IMG/VR virus record: IMGVR_UViG_3300042445_000894
Coordinates: 1-48,934 of that record
Length of the DNA: 48,934 nucleotides
Strand: one strand, 5' to 3'
From: a virus
The position numbers and the translations under genes were made by a program. This document shows positions 13,389 to 20,071 of the stretch, in pieces (positions within the stretch are counted from its first letter, which is position 1; each line of letters begins with the position of its first letter). The notes below the pieces were generated by a model. It did not search any database and had not been told where the DNA came from. It was given only the letters and a program-made list of their open reading frames with translations.

Positions 13389-13583
13389 TTATTCTTTCCT
13401 AGCTGTTATTGTTGTTTTACCTACACCAATCAATAAAATAATAGCAAACCATGTTTCAATGCTATATGGGATAGCTAAAGCGGGGAATAGCACATTTAAT
13501 GCCCAGATTGTAGCCAGCGGTGCTAATAGTAAGCCCAAGAAAACAAAGAACAATAGTAGTGTCACTGCATCAGATTTAATCAT
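13389..13583 (-). CDS. Small two-helix membrane protein
   Basis: 64 residues: helix 1 VTLLLFFVFLGLLLAPLATIW, then NVLFPALAIPYSIETWFAIILL as helix 2, basic end (TTITARKE). The WALN-LFPALAIPY-ETW block recurs in many unrelated tailed phages. Probably inner membrane; role unknown. Confidence 0.7.
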   Translation of the reverse strand: MIKSDAVTLLLFFVFLGLLLAPLATIWALNVLFPALAIPYSIETWFAIILLIGVGKTTITARKE

Positions 13584-13585
13584 AA

Positions 13586-13777
13586 TTAACTCTTAGAAAT
13601 AGGCAAACATTCGGTATTAGTTTTTGTCCAGTAACCATTTGATGATTTCTCATAGACAAAACCATTCATACATTCTTTAGGTATTGTGGCTACTGTATAA
13701 AAAGCAAAGGCAAACAGTATAACCATACCGGCAATCAATCCTTTGACCATAGCATCCATAATTTTTTCATTAATCAA
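13586..13777 (-). CDS. Small single-helix membrane protein, TTG start
   Basis: 63 residues with a membrane helix (GLIAGMVILFAFAFYTV) and a C-terminal part with two cysteines (KECMNGF and NTECLPI), likely periplasmic. AAGGAG lies six bases before TTG 13777. An upstream in-frame ATG at 13795 contains that ribosome site and sits at or next to the predicted +1; it would give a six-residue extension. Confidence 0.65.
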   Translation of the reverse strand: MINEKIMDAMVKGLIAGMVILFAFAFYTVATIPKECMNGFVYEKSSNGYWTKTNTECLPISKS

Positions 13778-13800
13778 GTTTTTCTCCTTAAACATACTAA

Positions 13801-13829
13801 ATTATAACATCTTTTGTATTTGATGTCAA
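13801..13829 (-). promoter_or_regulatory. Sigma-70 promoter
   Basis: TTGACA (13824-13829), 17 bases, TATAAT (13801-13806). The -35 box overlaps the stop of the MbcA/ParS-like gene. Confidence 0.85.
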
Positions 13830-14029
13830 GACCCACCCGAAGCTGAAGTATGCCAAATTAGATAATCTTTGACCACTTCATACTCAATCTCATTCGGTGT
13901 TTTCATATTAAATGCTTTGTTTGGTGAGTACCACCAAGCATCTGCTAGCTCTTCTGAGCCTGTCAAAATCACAACCATTTCGCTTAAATTGTCTTTGCTT
14001 TGAAGATTAGAAATTTGTCGTTTTCTCAT
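13826..14029 (-). CDS. MbcA/ParS/Xre antitoxin C-terminal-like protein
   Basis: 67 residues. VVILTGSEELADAWWYSPN then KAFNMKTPNEIEYEVVKDYL follows the pattern of the toxin-binding domain (DUF2384-like) of MbcA/ParS/Xre antitoxins: a helix with A-x-x-W, then PN-x-A, then TP-x-E and a final V-x-x-YL helix. The N-terminal HTH usual for the family is not in this protein but in a separate overlapping gene just upstream. No RES-type toxin follows. Family call is by eye. Confidence 0.6.
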   Translation of the reverse strand: MRKRQISNLQSKDNLSEMVVILTGSEELADAWWYSPNKAFNMKTPNEIEYEVVKDYLIWHTSASGGS

Positions 14030-14163
14030 GCCAATTTATTCCGTATAATTTGAATTGCTATTTTTACTTTTTCAGGATTTATCTTAAGCCTTGCTGCTAT
14101 TTGCCTCATACTTAAATTTCTACTAAGCAATTCTCGCACTTGTAATACAATGCCGCTTTTCAT
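14026..14163 (-). CDS. Stand-alone HTH protein, 45 aa
   Basis: VRELLSRNLSMRQIAARLKI then NPEKVKIAIQIIRNK: a clear helix-turn-helix (turn around NLSMRQIA, recognition helix NPEKVKIAI). The ATG overlaps the upstream stop and its own stop overlaps the MbcA/ParS-like start, both as ATGA. Together the two tiny genes look like the two halves of an Xre/MbcA-type antitoxin. Confidence 0.65.
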   Translation of the reverse strand: MKSGIVLQVRELLSRNLSMRQIAARLKINPEKVKIAIQIIRNKLA

Positions 14164-14354
14164 ATTTTGTTAAATTTAAAATATAATACGTTAGAATCTA
14201 TATTTGAATTTTCTGTATTTTGTATAAATTCAAAATTTTGATTGATATAAAAATTTATTGCTATATTTGCCATTTTACCTAACGCCTCAATTTTAGTATT
14301 GGCATATTGGTATTGTCCATTCACAGGATCTAATATTGCGTATGTTGTTGTCAT
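14160..14354 (-). CDS. Small protein, paralogue of next gene
   Basis: 64 residues, MTTTYAILDPVNGQYQYANTK; the MTT-Y-PV-G-Y-YA start is shared with the 100-residue protein at 14351-14653. Follows the glycine-rich fibre gene in a chain of overlapping genes. Function unknown; a fibre-associated or control role is possible. Confidence 0.6.
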   Translation of the reverse strand: MTTTYAILDPVNGQYQYANTKIEALGKMANIAINFYINQNFEFIQNTENSNIDSNVLYFKFNKI

Positions 14355-14653
14355 GCTGTTCCTTCTGATATTGCTTTATCAAAAGTATAACCGAACTTGT
14401 GAATTTCTTCTAGAATATATAAAATATATTCTTTTTTAAGAAAATCTGGATCGTTTGAATCTTCTTCGGTTTTTGCCTTTGTCCATGTAATTGTTCCATC
14501 GTCATTATTATTTAAAATAGTAATGGGAGAAAAATGAGTATGCATCATATAAAATTCTAACATACTATTTACTAGTAGTTGTATTGCAACTGATTCTTTT
14601 TCTGCATAGTTATAACCGCATACTGGATTATAGAATGTGTATTTTGTTGTCAT
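14351..14653 (-). CDS. Hypothetical protein, 100 aa
   Basis: MTTKYTFYNPVCGYNYAEKE start, acidic centre (TKAKTEEDSNDPDF) and helical end (YILYILEEIHKFGYTFDKAI). Overlaps the fibre stop by one base (TAATG). Tandem paralogue of the following gene. Could be a fibre chaperone by position, which is inference. Confidence 0.6.
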   Translation of the reverse strand: MTTKYTFYNPVCGYNYAEKESVAIQLLVNSMLEFYMMHTHFSPITILNNNDDGTITWTKAKTEEDSNDPDFLKKEYILYILEEIHKFGYTFDKAISEGTA

Positions 14654-15786
14654 TATGATATGGCCCCATACGTTGTGCCACTATTACTTATTGGCATTGC
14701 ATATCCATTTAATGATATTGCTTTACCTCCCACCCCACCGCTAAAAGACAAAAATCCGCCTGTTGGATAATAGTCATTATAGTAATATCCTGTTCCTCCA
14801 CTTGCTCCCCAGCCTCCTCCGCCACCCGAAGCACCATATGAGTATAATGTCCTGCTAGGAGGCGAAACTGGCGCTGTACCATTTCCACCTGCGCCGCCTG
14901 CGGAGCCACCAGCTCCACTTATTCTCGGTGATGTGCCTGCATTAAGTGTGCCGCCACCGCCACCTGAGCCGCCTCCTTTACCGTGAAGGTTAGTCTTAGT
15001 ACCTGGGCCGCCGCCTGCACCTGGGCCACCTACTCCCGGTAATATTCTTCCTCCGCCTCCACCTGAACCTAAAAAAGATATTCTGCCCGCAGTTACACCA
15101 TTAGCACCGGTGCCGCCTATTGTACCGCCTGCTCCTCCCGTTGCGGGGCTATAATATGGATTGATTCCCGAGGCTTGGGCAGGCCCGCCAGCGCCGCCAC
15201 CAGCGCCGCCACCCCCACCAGAACTGAGAAAGCTTCCGCCGAATGGGCTTTGATTACCCGCAGCACCTCCTCCGCCCCCACCTCCGGCAACATAACCATA
15301 ATTTGTAAAACTTATGCCGGGTGATCCTATTGACATTGCGGCGCCACCTGTTCTGCCATTTCCTACAGGTGCTCCAGGAAATACACTTGTAGTAAGAGAA
15401 CCGCCTTGACCACCTTTTCCTATAATATATCCATAATTGATTAATGTCAATCCTGCAGCAAAAGGACCGCCTGTATCCAGTGCAGCTAATGCATTATTAT
15501 CGCTCCATATGTAAACACCTGAAGCTATTACGCAAGTTAAAGGCGTTGAGCCGTTCCAGCCATCTGCTACCAACTGATTATATAAGTTTAAATTTTGTTT
15601 AGGCGAAGATATATTGTATACTCTATTCTTATTTCTTAAATCGAGTAAACTTATTTGAGATTGACCTGTTGGTCTTTGAGCTAAATCTCTAACACGGGTT
15701 TCGTTGAAAGTTAAAGTTGTAGTACCACCTGCTAATAATTCAGTGTTAACATTGTTTGCTGATATTGTACCTGAAGGTGTTGTCAT
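14653..15786 (-). CDS. Glycine-rich tail fibre / adhesin 1
   Basis: 377 residues. N-terminal anchor-like segment (SGTISANNVNTELLAGG ... RVRDLAQ ... ISLLDLRNK) shared in pattern with the protein at 44085-45167. A middle domain (YNQLVADGWNGSTPLTCVI, then ASGVYIWSDNN) precedes about 230 residues of Gly-rich runs (GGGGGGAAG, GGSGGGGG) ending ISNSGTTYGAIS. Such regions pack as polyglycine helices in gp38-type receptor-binding tips of T-even phages. Likely host recognition. A late-type octamer lies 35 bases upstream. Confidence 0.8.
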   Translation of the reverse strand: MTTPSGTISANNVNTELLAGGTTTLTFNETRVRDLAQRPTGQSQISLLDLRNKNRVYNISSPKQNLNLYNQLVADGWNGSTPLTCVIASGVYIWSDNNALAALDTGGPFAAGLTLINYGYIIGKGGQGGSLTTSVFPGAPVGNGRTGGAAMSIGSPGISFTNYGYVAGGGGGGGAAGNQSPFGGSFLSSGGGGGAGGGAGGPAQASGINPYYSPATGGAGGTIGGTGANGVTAGRISFLGSGGGGGRILPGVGGPGAGGGPGTKTNLHGKGGGSGGGGGTLNAGTSPRISGAGGSAGGAGGNGTAPVSPPSRTLYSYGASGGGGGWGASGGTGYYYNDYYPTGGFLSFSGGVGGKAISLNGYAMPISNSGTTYGAIS

Positions 15787-15820
15787 TTTTCTATTTCTAA
15801 TAAGTTTGTTGATACACTAT

Positions 15821-15828
15821 TATTTATT
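15821..15828 (-). promoter_or_regulatory. Late-type promoter octamer (AATAAATA)
   Basis: Minus strand AATAAATA, one base off the T4 late consensus, 35 bases before the fibre start. The same variant lies before several structural genes. Confidence 0.4.
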
Positions 15829-15870
15829 GCTACACGTAAACGTCTACGTGTTTGCCAATTTTTCGACTCT

Positions 15871-16023
15871 TTATTTTTTGATCTCTGTTTGATTAGTCAC
15901 AGTTTGCTCAATATGGCGAAGCTCATCCCTTTTTCGAATGATCTTTGCCCTTTGTTTTTGATAAACAAGCCGTTCCAAGTGTAGGTTATTCGGGCTTGTT
16001 CTGTTTTCGTAACTTATCTTCAT
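15871..16023 (-). CDS. Small basic helical protein, 50 aa
   Basis: MKISYENRTSPNNLHLERLV, then KQRAKIIRKRDELRHIEQTV: a long charged helix. Starts 9 bases after the RNA ligase stop; the ribosome site is weak. Fills part of the 245-base gap between ligase and fibre. Confidence 0.5.
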   Translation of the reverse strand: MKISYENRTSPNNLHLERLVYQKQRAKIIRKRDELRHIEQTVTNQTEIKK

Positions 16024-16031
16024 ACTAGTAT

Positions 16032-17045
16032 TTATTGTCCTAGTAAATACTTGTTAGAGATTGCTTTAAAAGTCATGCCACCGTTAATCTGCTTAAAGAC
16101 CATACCCTCACGTTCTTGCTTTTCATTAAGAACAGATTTACCTTCAGCCCAAAGCAACAGCTCATCTACTGTACCAACACCTAAGTCTTTATCATTAGTA
16201 ATTACTGGCACGTGATTTAGTCTAAGAACTTTGATAAGCGCTTGACGTTCAAAAGGATTCATGTAGGCACCTTTTTCGATATCGTAAATATCAAACACGT
16301 AGAATGCAGGCTTATCCAATTTATAGATATTTCCCTGGATACCTGGGCCTATAATCTCACCTTGAATAGCATGATTTTGAAGACCAGAAATATGCATCTT
16401 GAATTTGATATCGTCCTCGATAGCAATTTTCCACAGTGCATTGTTCTCATCTTGCTTCAAGTCTAGATTGCGCGAGCATACACCAAATTCTTGATCAATC
16501 AAATAGCAAGTCATTGAAGAGCCTTCAAGCTTTTCAGTCAATTCAAATAGCAAATTGCTTTCAAATGCTGCCTTGATTTCTTTAGTAAGATTCTGTGCTC
16601 GCTCTTGATCTGTCTTTGGAATAGCTGTAGGAAAATTACCTTTAACCTGGCCTGCAAGCTGAGCATTGATTGGCATTTCCCATTTTATGATGTTCAATGG
16701 AAAGGAAACATCTAAGCCTTCGAATAGCTCGGATTCGATATTCGCACAGGTTGGTTCTAAAGGCAATAGCAAACCCTGTGACAACTGACCACGCAATTTG
16801 ACAGTGCGAAGACGTTCACCTTTGATGCCTTCGAACACTCGAGGTTCTTTGCCTTTAGATAAAAAAGGTGCAAGTTCAGTAGGAATCCAAGAATCAATCT
16901 CGCAATAGACACCGAGGTCACCTATGTTGAATTCATTTTTCTTTACTACTATTTTCCAACCTCCAATGACAGCGCATTCAATTGCATCCGCACCTTCGAT
17001 TGGCACAATATCGTCAATACGACGAATGGATGCCATTTTTCTCAT
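16032..17045 (-). CDS. RNA ligase (DRB0094/Rnl-type)
   Basis: 337 residues. An N-terminal OB-like domain (VIGGWKIVVKKNEFNIGD, WIPTELAPFLSKGKE) precedes the nucleotidyltransferase domain with KLEG (Lys about 172) as the adenylated lysine, then CSRNLDL, the downstream GEIIGPGIQGN block and EGMVFK (motif IV). The layout is that of the DRB0094-like ATP-dependent RNA ligases found in T4-like phages. It would seal broken RNA; no polynucleotide kinase is in this window. Start ATG 17045 is next to the upstream stop. Confidence 0.85.
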   Translation of the reverse strand: MRKMASIRRIDDIVPIEGADAIECAVIGGWKIVVKKNEFNIGDLGVYCEIDSWIPTELAPFLSKGKEPRVFEGIKGERLRTVKLRGQLSQGLLLPLEPTCANIESELFEGLDVSFPLNIIKWEMPINAQLAGQVKGNFPTAIPKTDQERAQNLTKEIKAAFESNLLFELTEKLEGSSMTCYLIDQEFGVCSRNLDLKQDENNALWKIAIEDDIKFKMHISGLQNHAIQGEIIGPGIQGNIYKLDKPAFYVFDIYDIEKGAYMNPFERQALIKVLRLNHVPVITNDKDLGVGTVDELLLWAEGKSVLNEKQEREGMVFKQINGGMTFKAISNKYLLGQ

Positions 17046-17046
17046 A

Positions 17047-17253
17047 TTAGTCTTTCTTAGGGAATCGTGCAGTAGGATCGCTCATGATCTTACCGCCACC
17101 TTTGTTCTTGCCATTAGCTGTTTGCAGCTTAGGATTTTTGCGGCCTTTTAGTTGCTCAACACTACCACCTTGAGCCATAAACCGAGCCATTGCTTCTTCT
17201 GATAACTTGCGCGCTTCGTCTTTGGATACTACTGGGAGTTCTTTGTCAATCAT
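17047..17253 (-). CDS. Small basic protein, 68 aa
   Basis: A helical start (SKDEARKLSEEAMARFMAQG) and a basic, Gly/Lys-rich tail (LKGRKNPKLQTANGKNKGGG). First gene of the unit with the RNA ligase. The basic tail suggests nucleic-acid binding; no family recognised. Confidence 0.65.
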   Translation of the reverse strand: MIDKELPVVSKDEARKLSEEAMARFMAQGGSVEQLKGRKNPKLQTANGKNKGGGKIMSDPTARFPKKD

Positions 17254-17283
17254 TTTATTTACCTTTCTTTGTTACTATGTCTT

Positions 17284-17312
17284 ATTATAACACCGTTTGG
17301 AAAATTTCTCAA
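17284..17312 (-). promoter_or_regulatory. Sigma-70 promoter
   Basis: TTGAGA (17307-17312), 17 bases, TATAAT (17284-17289). Transcript predicted AUAGUAACAAAGAAAGG. Confidence 0.75.
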
Positions 17313-17321
17313 CCAATGACC

Positions 17322-17347
17322 ATACACAGTGATGGGTTACTGTGTAT
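17322..17347. terminator. Perfect 9-base hairpin at GIY-YIG stop
   Basis: ATACACAGT / ACTGTGTAT with an 8-base loop overlapping the stop of the nuclease gene. T run is poor on the minus strand, so termination may be weak; its place between a stop and the next promoter matches other junctions. Confidence 0.5.
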
Positions 17348-17642
17348 TTAATGTTGGTAAGTACTCACCTATCAATTGACGCTCTAGGGCATGAGCATTT
17401 GTCTTGCCCCTAACGACCTCAACTATTTGTGGGATAAACACTTCGGCCCCGTAGGACCTGATAGCGCAGCATAAAGCCCAGGACTTACCCTCGGTCAATG
17501 CTCTGCGTATGTGCTTTTGTGTGCGAACCTTGAGGTCCTTTTGGCGAAAACCTTGCGTAATGCCAATGTAGAAATCACCAGTAACAGCATTTGTGATACT
17601 GTATACTATGTGTCTACGATCTGATCTCTTTTTTCTGTTCAT
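17337..17642 (-). CDS. GIY-YIG nuclease
   Basis: 101 residues. VYSITNAVTGDFYIGIT gives the two signature strands (GIY read as VYS, and YIG), followed by a Lys/Arg-rich helix (KVRTQKHIRRAL) with the catalytic Arg, and a C-terminal Glu/Asn region (ALERQLIGEYLPTLN). It has no DNA-binding arm, so it is a minimal GIY-YIG domain. The only ATG coincides with the predicted transcript start and there is no ribosome site, so the mRNA may be leaderless. Confidence 0.75.
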   Translation of the reverse strand: MNRKKRSDRRHIVYSITNAVTGDFYIGITQGFRQKDLKVRTQKHIRRALTEGKSWALCCAIRSYGAEVFIPQIVEVVRGKTNAHALERQLIGEYLPTLNTQ

Positions 17643-17648
17643 GTCATA

Positions 17649-17677
17649 ATTATAACACCGTTTGAACAGAATGTCAA
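17649..17677 (-). promoter_or_regulatory. Sigma-70 promoter, leaderless unit
   Basis: TTGACA (17672-17677), 17 bases, TATAAT (17649-17654); the seventh base after TATAAT is the A of the GIY-YIG start codon. Confidence 0.85.
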
Positions 17678-17706
17678 GAATAACCCTTCAGACTGCTAGG
17701 GTAATA

Positions 17707-17722
17707 AAAAGGTTTTACCTTT
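17707..17722 (-). terminator. Hairpin terminator, copy of 12.5 kb element
   Basis: AAAGGT / ACCTTT stem with TTTTTATT tail; contains the stop codon of the gene at 17715. Followed by an ACCCT/AGGGT hairpin and a promoter, repeating the arrangement at 12.5 kb. Confidence 0.75.
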
Positions 17723-17945
17723 CGATTTCTAAACCGTTTTCATTGGTTTCAGTGGCCCAATGTATCACAACCCAATCACCTATGCACATCTCTTCCGCCA
17801 CGCGGCCTTCGGGTGGAATATCTTTACCACCCTTTGCCATCATGCCATACCAATATTCAAAGTAATTATCTAGTATTTCTTTTTCGGACATAGTGACAAT
17901 AAAATCTGCCTCGTCTGTAGGTTCAACATAGGTCCAGTATTTCAT
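17715..17945 (-). CDS. Conserved phage protein (MKYWTYVEPTDEADF family)
   Basis: 76 residues: MKYWTYVEPTDEADFIVTMS, then EKEILDNYFEYWYGMM and CIGDWVVIHWATETNENG. This is a recognisable hypothetical family in many tailed phages, typically ending DWV-VHWA-E-NENG. Its start is coupled to a 14-residue upstream frame. Confidence 0.75.
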   Translation of the reverse strand: MKYWTYVEPTDEADFIVTMSEKEILDNYFEYWYGMMAKGGKDIPPEGRVAEEMCIGDWVVIHWATETNENGLEIER

Positions 17946-17986
17946 AAATTATACATTTCTCTTTTAGCTACGTTATCTTCGTTCAT
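17942..17986 (-). CDS. Possible 14-residue leader peptide
   Basis: MNEDNVAKREMYNL. ATG has AAGGA six bases upstream, which the following gene lacks, and its stop overlaps that gene's ATG as ATGA. It may serve only to bring ribosomes to the gene at 17945. Confidence 0.4.
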   Translation of the reverse strand: MNEDNVAKREMYNL

Positions 17987-17987
17987 C

Positions 17988-18290
17988 TTATGTCCTTGTG
18001 AAGTGTGGGATAGGCGACATATCATTATAAACGGCCCATGGATTGTCGTCAATCCACACGTCTATATGTATACGCATATTATCTAAATATGGTTTCTTTG
18101 CTAATCTGCCTGTGAAAATAATCCTATCTACATTTTCTTGTAGATATTTAACTACATCGTCACCTTCTTCTTTGTATCGCATAGTGACAACATATACAGT
18201 ATGTCCGTTGAATTTAGCATTGGATATAAATTTATCCCACAGTAAAGGATCTCTAGTATACGTATCATCAAAATCTAAAGATATATTCAT
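17988..18290 (-). CDS. HAD-like phosphatase
   Basis: 100 residues. DFDDT near residues 6-10 is the HAD motif I (nucleophile and acid/base Asp), VVTMR fits motif II, a Lys in RLAKKPYLD motif III and WIDDNP motif IV. It is very short and capless, like phage 5'-deoxyribonucleotidase-type or 5'(3')-nucleotidase domains. Substrate unknown; nucleotides are likely in this context. Confidence 0.8.
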   Translation of the reverse strand: MNISLDFDDTYTRDPLLWDKFISNAKFNGHTVYVVTMRYKEEGDDVVKYLQENVDRIIFTGRLAKKPYLDNMRIHIDVWIDDNPWAVYNDMSPIPHFTRT

Positions 18291-18604
18291 TTGGCAGATA
18301 ATCTTAACAGTTTAACTTGGCTATCGGGTGCAACATATACGTGCGCTCGATACAAAGTGTTATCTTTGTTAGGATCTAATTGTTTTGTAAATTCTATTAG
18401 ATTATTTTCCATCATATACCTAACTAATTCTTCGGCAAGTCTTTCTTTAACCATATTTTCATAATCTGGTTGCCATGCAATCTTATCAATATAGGTACCT
18501 ATATAGGTTGCTGTTACTAACTTACCACCTATAGCATATTCTTTTTGATTTACATCAACATTAAATTCTTCTAGATAATTTGATATTTTTGGTATTATCG
18601 ACAT
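18287..18604 (-). CDS. Hypothetical protein, 105 aa
   Basis: Starts MSIIPKISNYLEEFNVDV; contains a long helix (ENMVKERLAEELVRYMMENN) and a beta-rich end (YRAHVYVAPDSQVKLLRL). Overlaps the phosphatase by ATGA. Not recognised. Confidence 0.6.
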   Translation of the reverse strand: MSIIPKISNYLEEFNVDVNQKEYAIGGKLVTATYIGTYIDKIAWQPDYENMVKERLAEELVRYMMENNLIEFTKQLDPNKDNTLYRAHVYVAPDSQVKLLRLSAK

Positions 18605-18610
18605 CGGTAA

Positions 18611-18898
18611 TTAATCTTCTTTAGGTAACAACCCATTACTATGTCTATCGCGCGTTTGCTCCACATCTTGAAACAATCGTTTTTCCTGTGTTGTCAATGT
18701 ATCTTTATGTGTTTTTCTAGGATTGCCGCATAAAGGACATTCTGGGTTACCACAATCCATAGCATGATGCTTGGCAAACTTATGTGGCTCAATATTGGTA
18801 ACACCTGCAGCTTTTGCAATTTTTACTTGCTTTTTAATTGCAACTTCTTCTTGATGCAATCGTTTGCTATGCTTGATTTTATCTTCTTCGGTACTCAT
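18611..18898 (-). CDS. Conserved phage protein with Cys cluster
   Basis: 95 residues. KFAKHHAMDCGNPECPLCGN, then PRKTHKDTLTTQEKR is a known phage pattern (HHAMDCG-C-CGNPRK). Four cysteines plus two His could hold one zinc. The N-terminal half is a basic helix. Function unknown. Confidence 0.75.
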   Translation of the reverse strand: MSTEEDKIKHSKRLHQEEVAIKKQVKIAKAAGVTNIEPHKFAKHHAMDCGNPECPLCGNPRKTHKDTLTTQEKRLFQDVEQTRDRHSNGLLPKED

Positions 18899-18900
18899 GA

Positions 18901-19131
18901 TTAAGTTTTTGGTTTTTCTTCGGAAAATGAAGGTTCAACAGTTTTGTCGACAATTTCTCTTTTATCTTGTTCAAAATATACAGGATGATATTCGTACTTA
19001 AATAGTTTTACAGGTTTCCAATATTTTTCTATTAAGTTATTTACTATAATTACACCAATTACTATAACTAGAAACCCCAAAGTTACTAGAATACTCGCCG
19101 ACATAAAAATAGCTGCAGATTCCATACTCAT
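18901..19131 (-). CDS. Small membrane protein, 76 aa
   Basis: One long hydrophobic segment (FMSASILVTLGFLVIVIGVI) near the N terminus, then a basic/aromatic region and an acidic tail (VEPSFSEEKPKT). Probably inner membrane with the tail inside. ATGA overlap with the neighbour. Confidence 0.65.
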   Translation of the reverse strand: MSMESAAIFMSASILVTLGFLVIVIGVIIVNNLIEKYWKPVKLFKYEYHPVYFEQDKREIVDKTVEPSFSEEKPKT

Positions 19132-19388
19132 TTACGTGTCCTCTTTTTTATTGTTGTTTTTTCTTCTACCCAAGTAGAGTTAATCATCTTATCATATTCT
19201 TTTTCAGTTATTTCCTTGTAGGAATGTTCTGCTACTGAATCTAATGACTTCTCGAAGTCAAGTAGTGATTTTAGGTTAAAGCCTCGAGCAGGTACTTTGA
19301 AACGAAAACCATCGACCAGCTTTACGCTGATCTGATAGTATGCGTCTCGTTGCACCTTTTCAGTTTGTTTGATTTTCGTCGATTGCAT
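19128..19388 (-). CDS. Hypothetical basic protein, 86 aa
   Basis: Beta-strand start (YYQISVKLVDGFRFKVPARG), then a helical acidic centre and a very basic tail (TTIKKRTRK). The start overlaps the upstream gene by 29 bases; an internal GTG (at VQRDAYY) is an alternative. Family unknown. Confidence 0.55.
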   Translation of the reverse strand: MQSTKIKQTEKVQRDAYYQISVKLVDGFRFKVPARGFNLKSLLDFEKSLDSVAEHSYKEITEKEYDKMINSTWVEEKTTIKKRTRK

Positions 19389-19566
19389 CTTTATGCTGCT
19401 CTAAAAAATTATCATATGCACGTGGTTCCATATAATAACTAAGTACTTCAAGCAATGCTTTTCTTAAAGTTAAATTACTATCCCCACGACTAATTTCAAA
19501 TGCTTCTTGCAATTCGTCGATAAGGATTGTATCAACTTGTTCATAAGTAAGTTCAAAAGTTTTCAT
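19360..19566 (-). CDS. Hypothetical protein, 68 aa
   Basis: MKTFELTYEQVDTILIDELQ, then TLRKALLEVLSYYMEPRAYD: helical. ATG 19566 has GGAG seven bases upstream and overlaps the upstream stop. Similar small proteins are frequent in T4-like phages; no function assigned. Confidence 0.6.
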   Translation of the reverse strand: MKTFELTYEQVDTILIDELQEAFEISRGDSNLTLRKALLEVLSYYMEPRAYDNFLEQHKDAIDENQTN

Positions 19567-19724
19567 TGTTTCTCCACACAAAATAAATGAGCATCTAGAC
19601 CACGATCTTTTAAAGTTTTAGATAAGTCTCGGCATTCTTGATATGTTTTAAACTGAGCCAAATTTATGAATTTAATTTCACTCGGTGTAGTGTTAAACAT
19701 TAAAGCGATGACTAATGACCACAT
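19563..19724 (-). CDS. Small protein, 53 aa, signal-like start
   Basis: MWSLVIALMFNTTPSEIKFI, then TYQECRDLSKTLKDRG and HLFCVEKQ. A short hydrophobic start could be a signal peptide; two cysteines would then form a disulphide in the periplasm. ATG 19724 with GGAAAG upstream is preferred to the earlier TTG. Confidence 0.5.
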   Translation of the reverse strand: MWSLVIALMFNTTPSEIKFINLAQFKTYQECRDLSKTLKDRGLDAHLFCVEKQ

Positions 19725-19725
19725 A

Positions 19726-19785
19726 TTACTTTCCAAAATAACAAATACCAAATGCAATAAAAAATGCCAATATAATTTTAATCAC
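19726..19785 (-). CDS. Possible 19-residue membrane peptide
   Basis: GTG 19785 with AAAGGA upstream; product MIKIILAFFIAFGICYFGK, a single hydrophobic helix. Fills the gap between two genes and overlaps the upstream stop. Very short, so tentative. Confidence 0.35.
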   Translation of the reverse strand: MIKIILAFFIAFGICYFGK

Positions 19786-20071
19786 AGTGTAATTCCTTTG
19801 TCCAATGTATAACAAAACTATCTCGGTCTTTAGTGTGTCTAAACCAAAATGCAGTGGGATCGACATAGTATCGTAGACCGGGTTCTGCAATCTTTACGGT
19901 TTGTCCCACAATGCTTTTGACTCTGTGACCCGCTGGTCCAAATGTCTGTTCAGCCCAGACCATCATGTCTGCACCATGTTGCATTCTTATTGGCAACAAT
20001 GGTCTCACAGTGTGATATGGTTCGTTGTACAAGGACCTTGTTTGGCATAGTAAATTGTAATCTGGTGTCAT
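19778..20071 (-). CDS. Hypothetical protein, 97 aa
   Basis: MTPDYNLLCQTRSLYNEPYH, then VRPLLPIRMQHGADMMVWAE and FWFRHTKDRDSFVIHWTKEL. Beta-rich with many aromatics. ATG 20071 overlaps the upstream stop as ATGA, so the frame extending further upstream is not used. Not recognised. Confidence 0.6.
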   Translation of the reverse strand: MTPDYNLLCQTRSLYNEPYHTVRPLLPIRMQHGADMMVWAEQTFGPAGHRVKSIVGQTVKIAEPGLRYYVDPTAFWFRHTKDRDSFVIHWTKELHCD

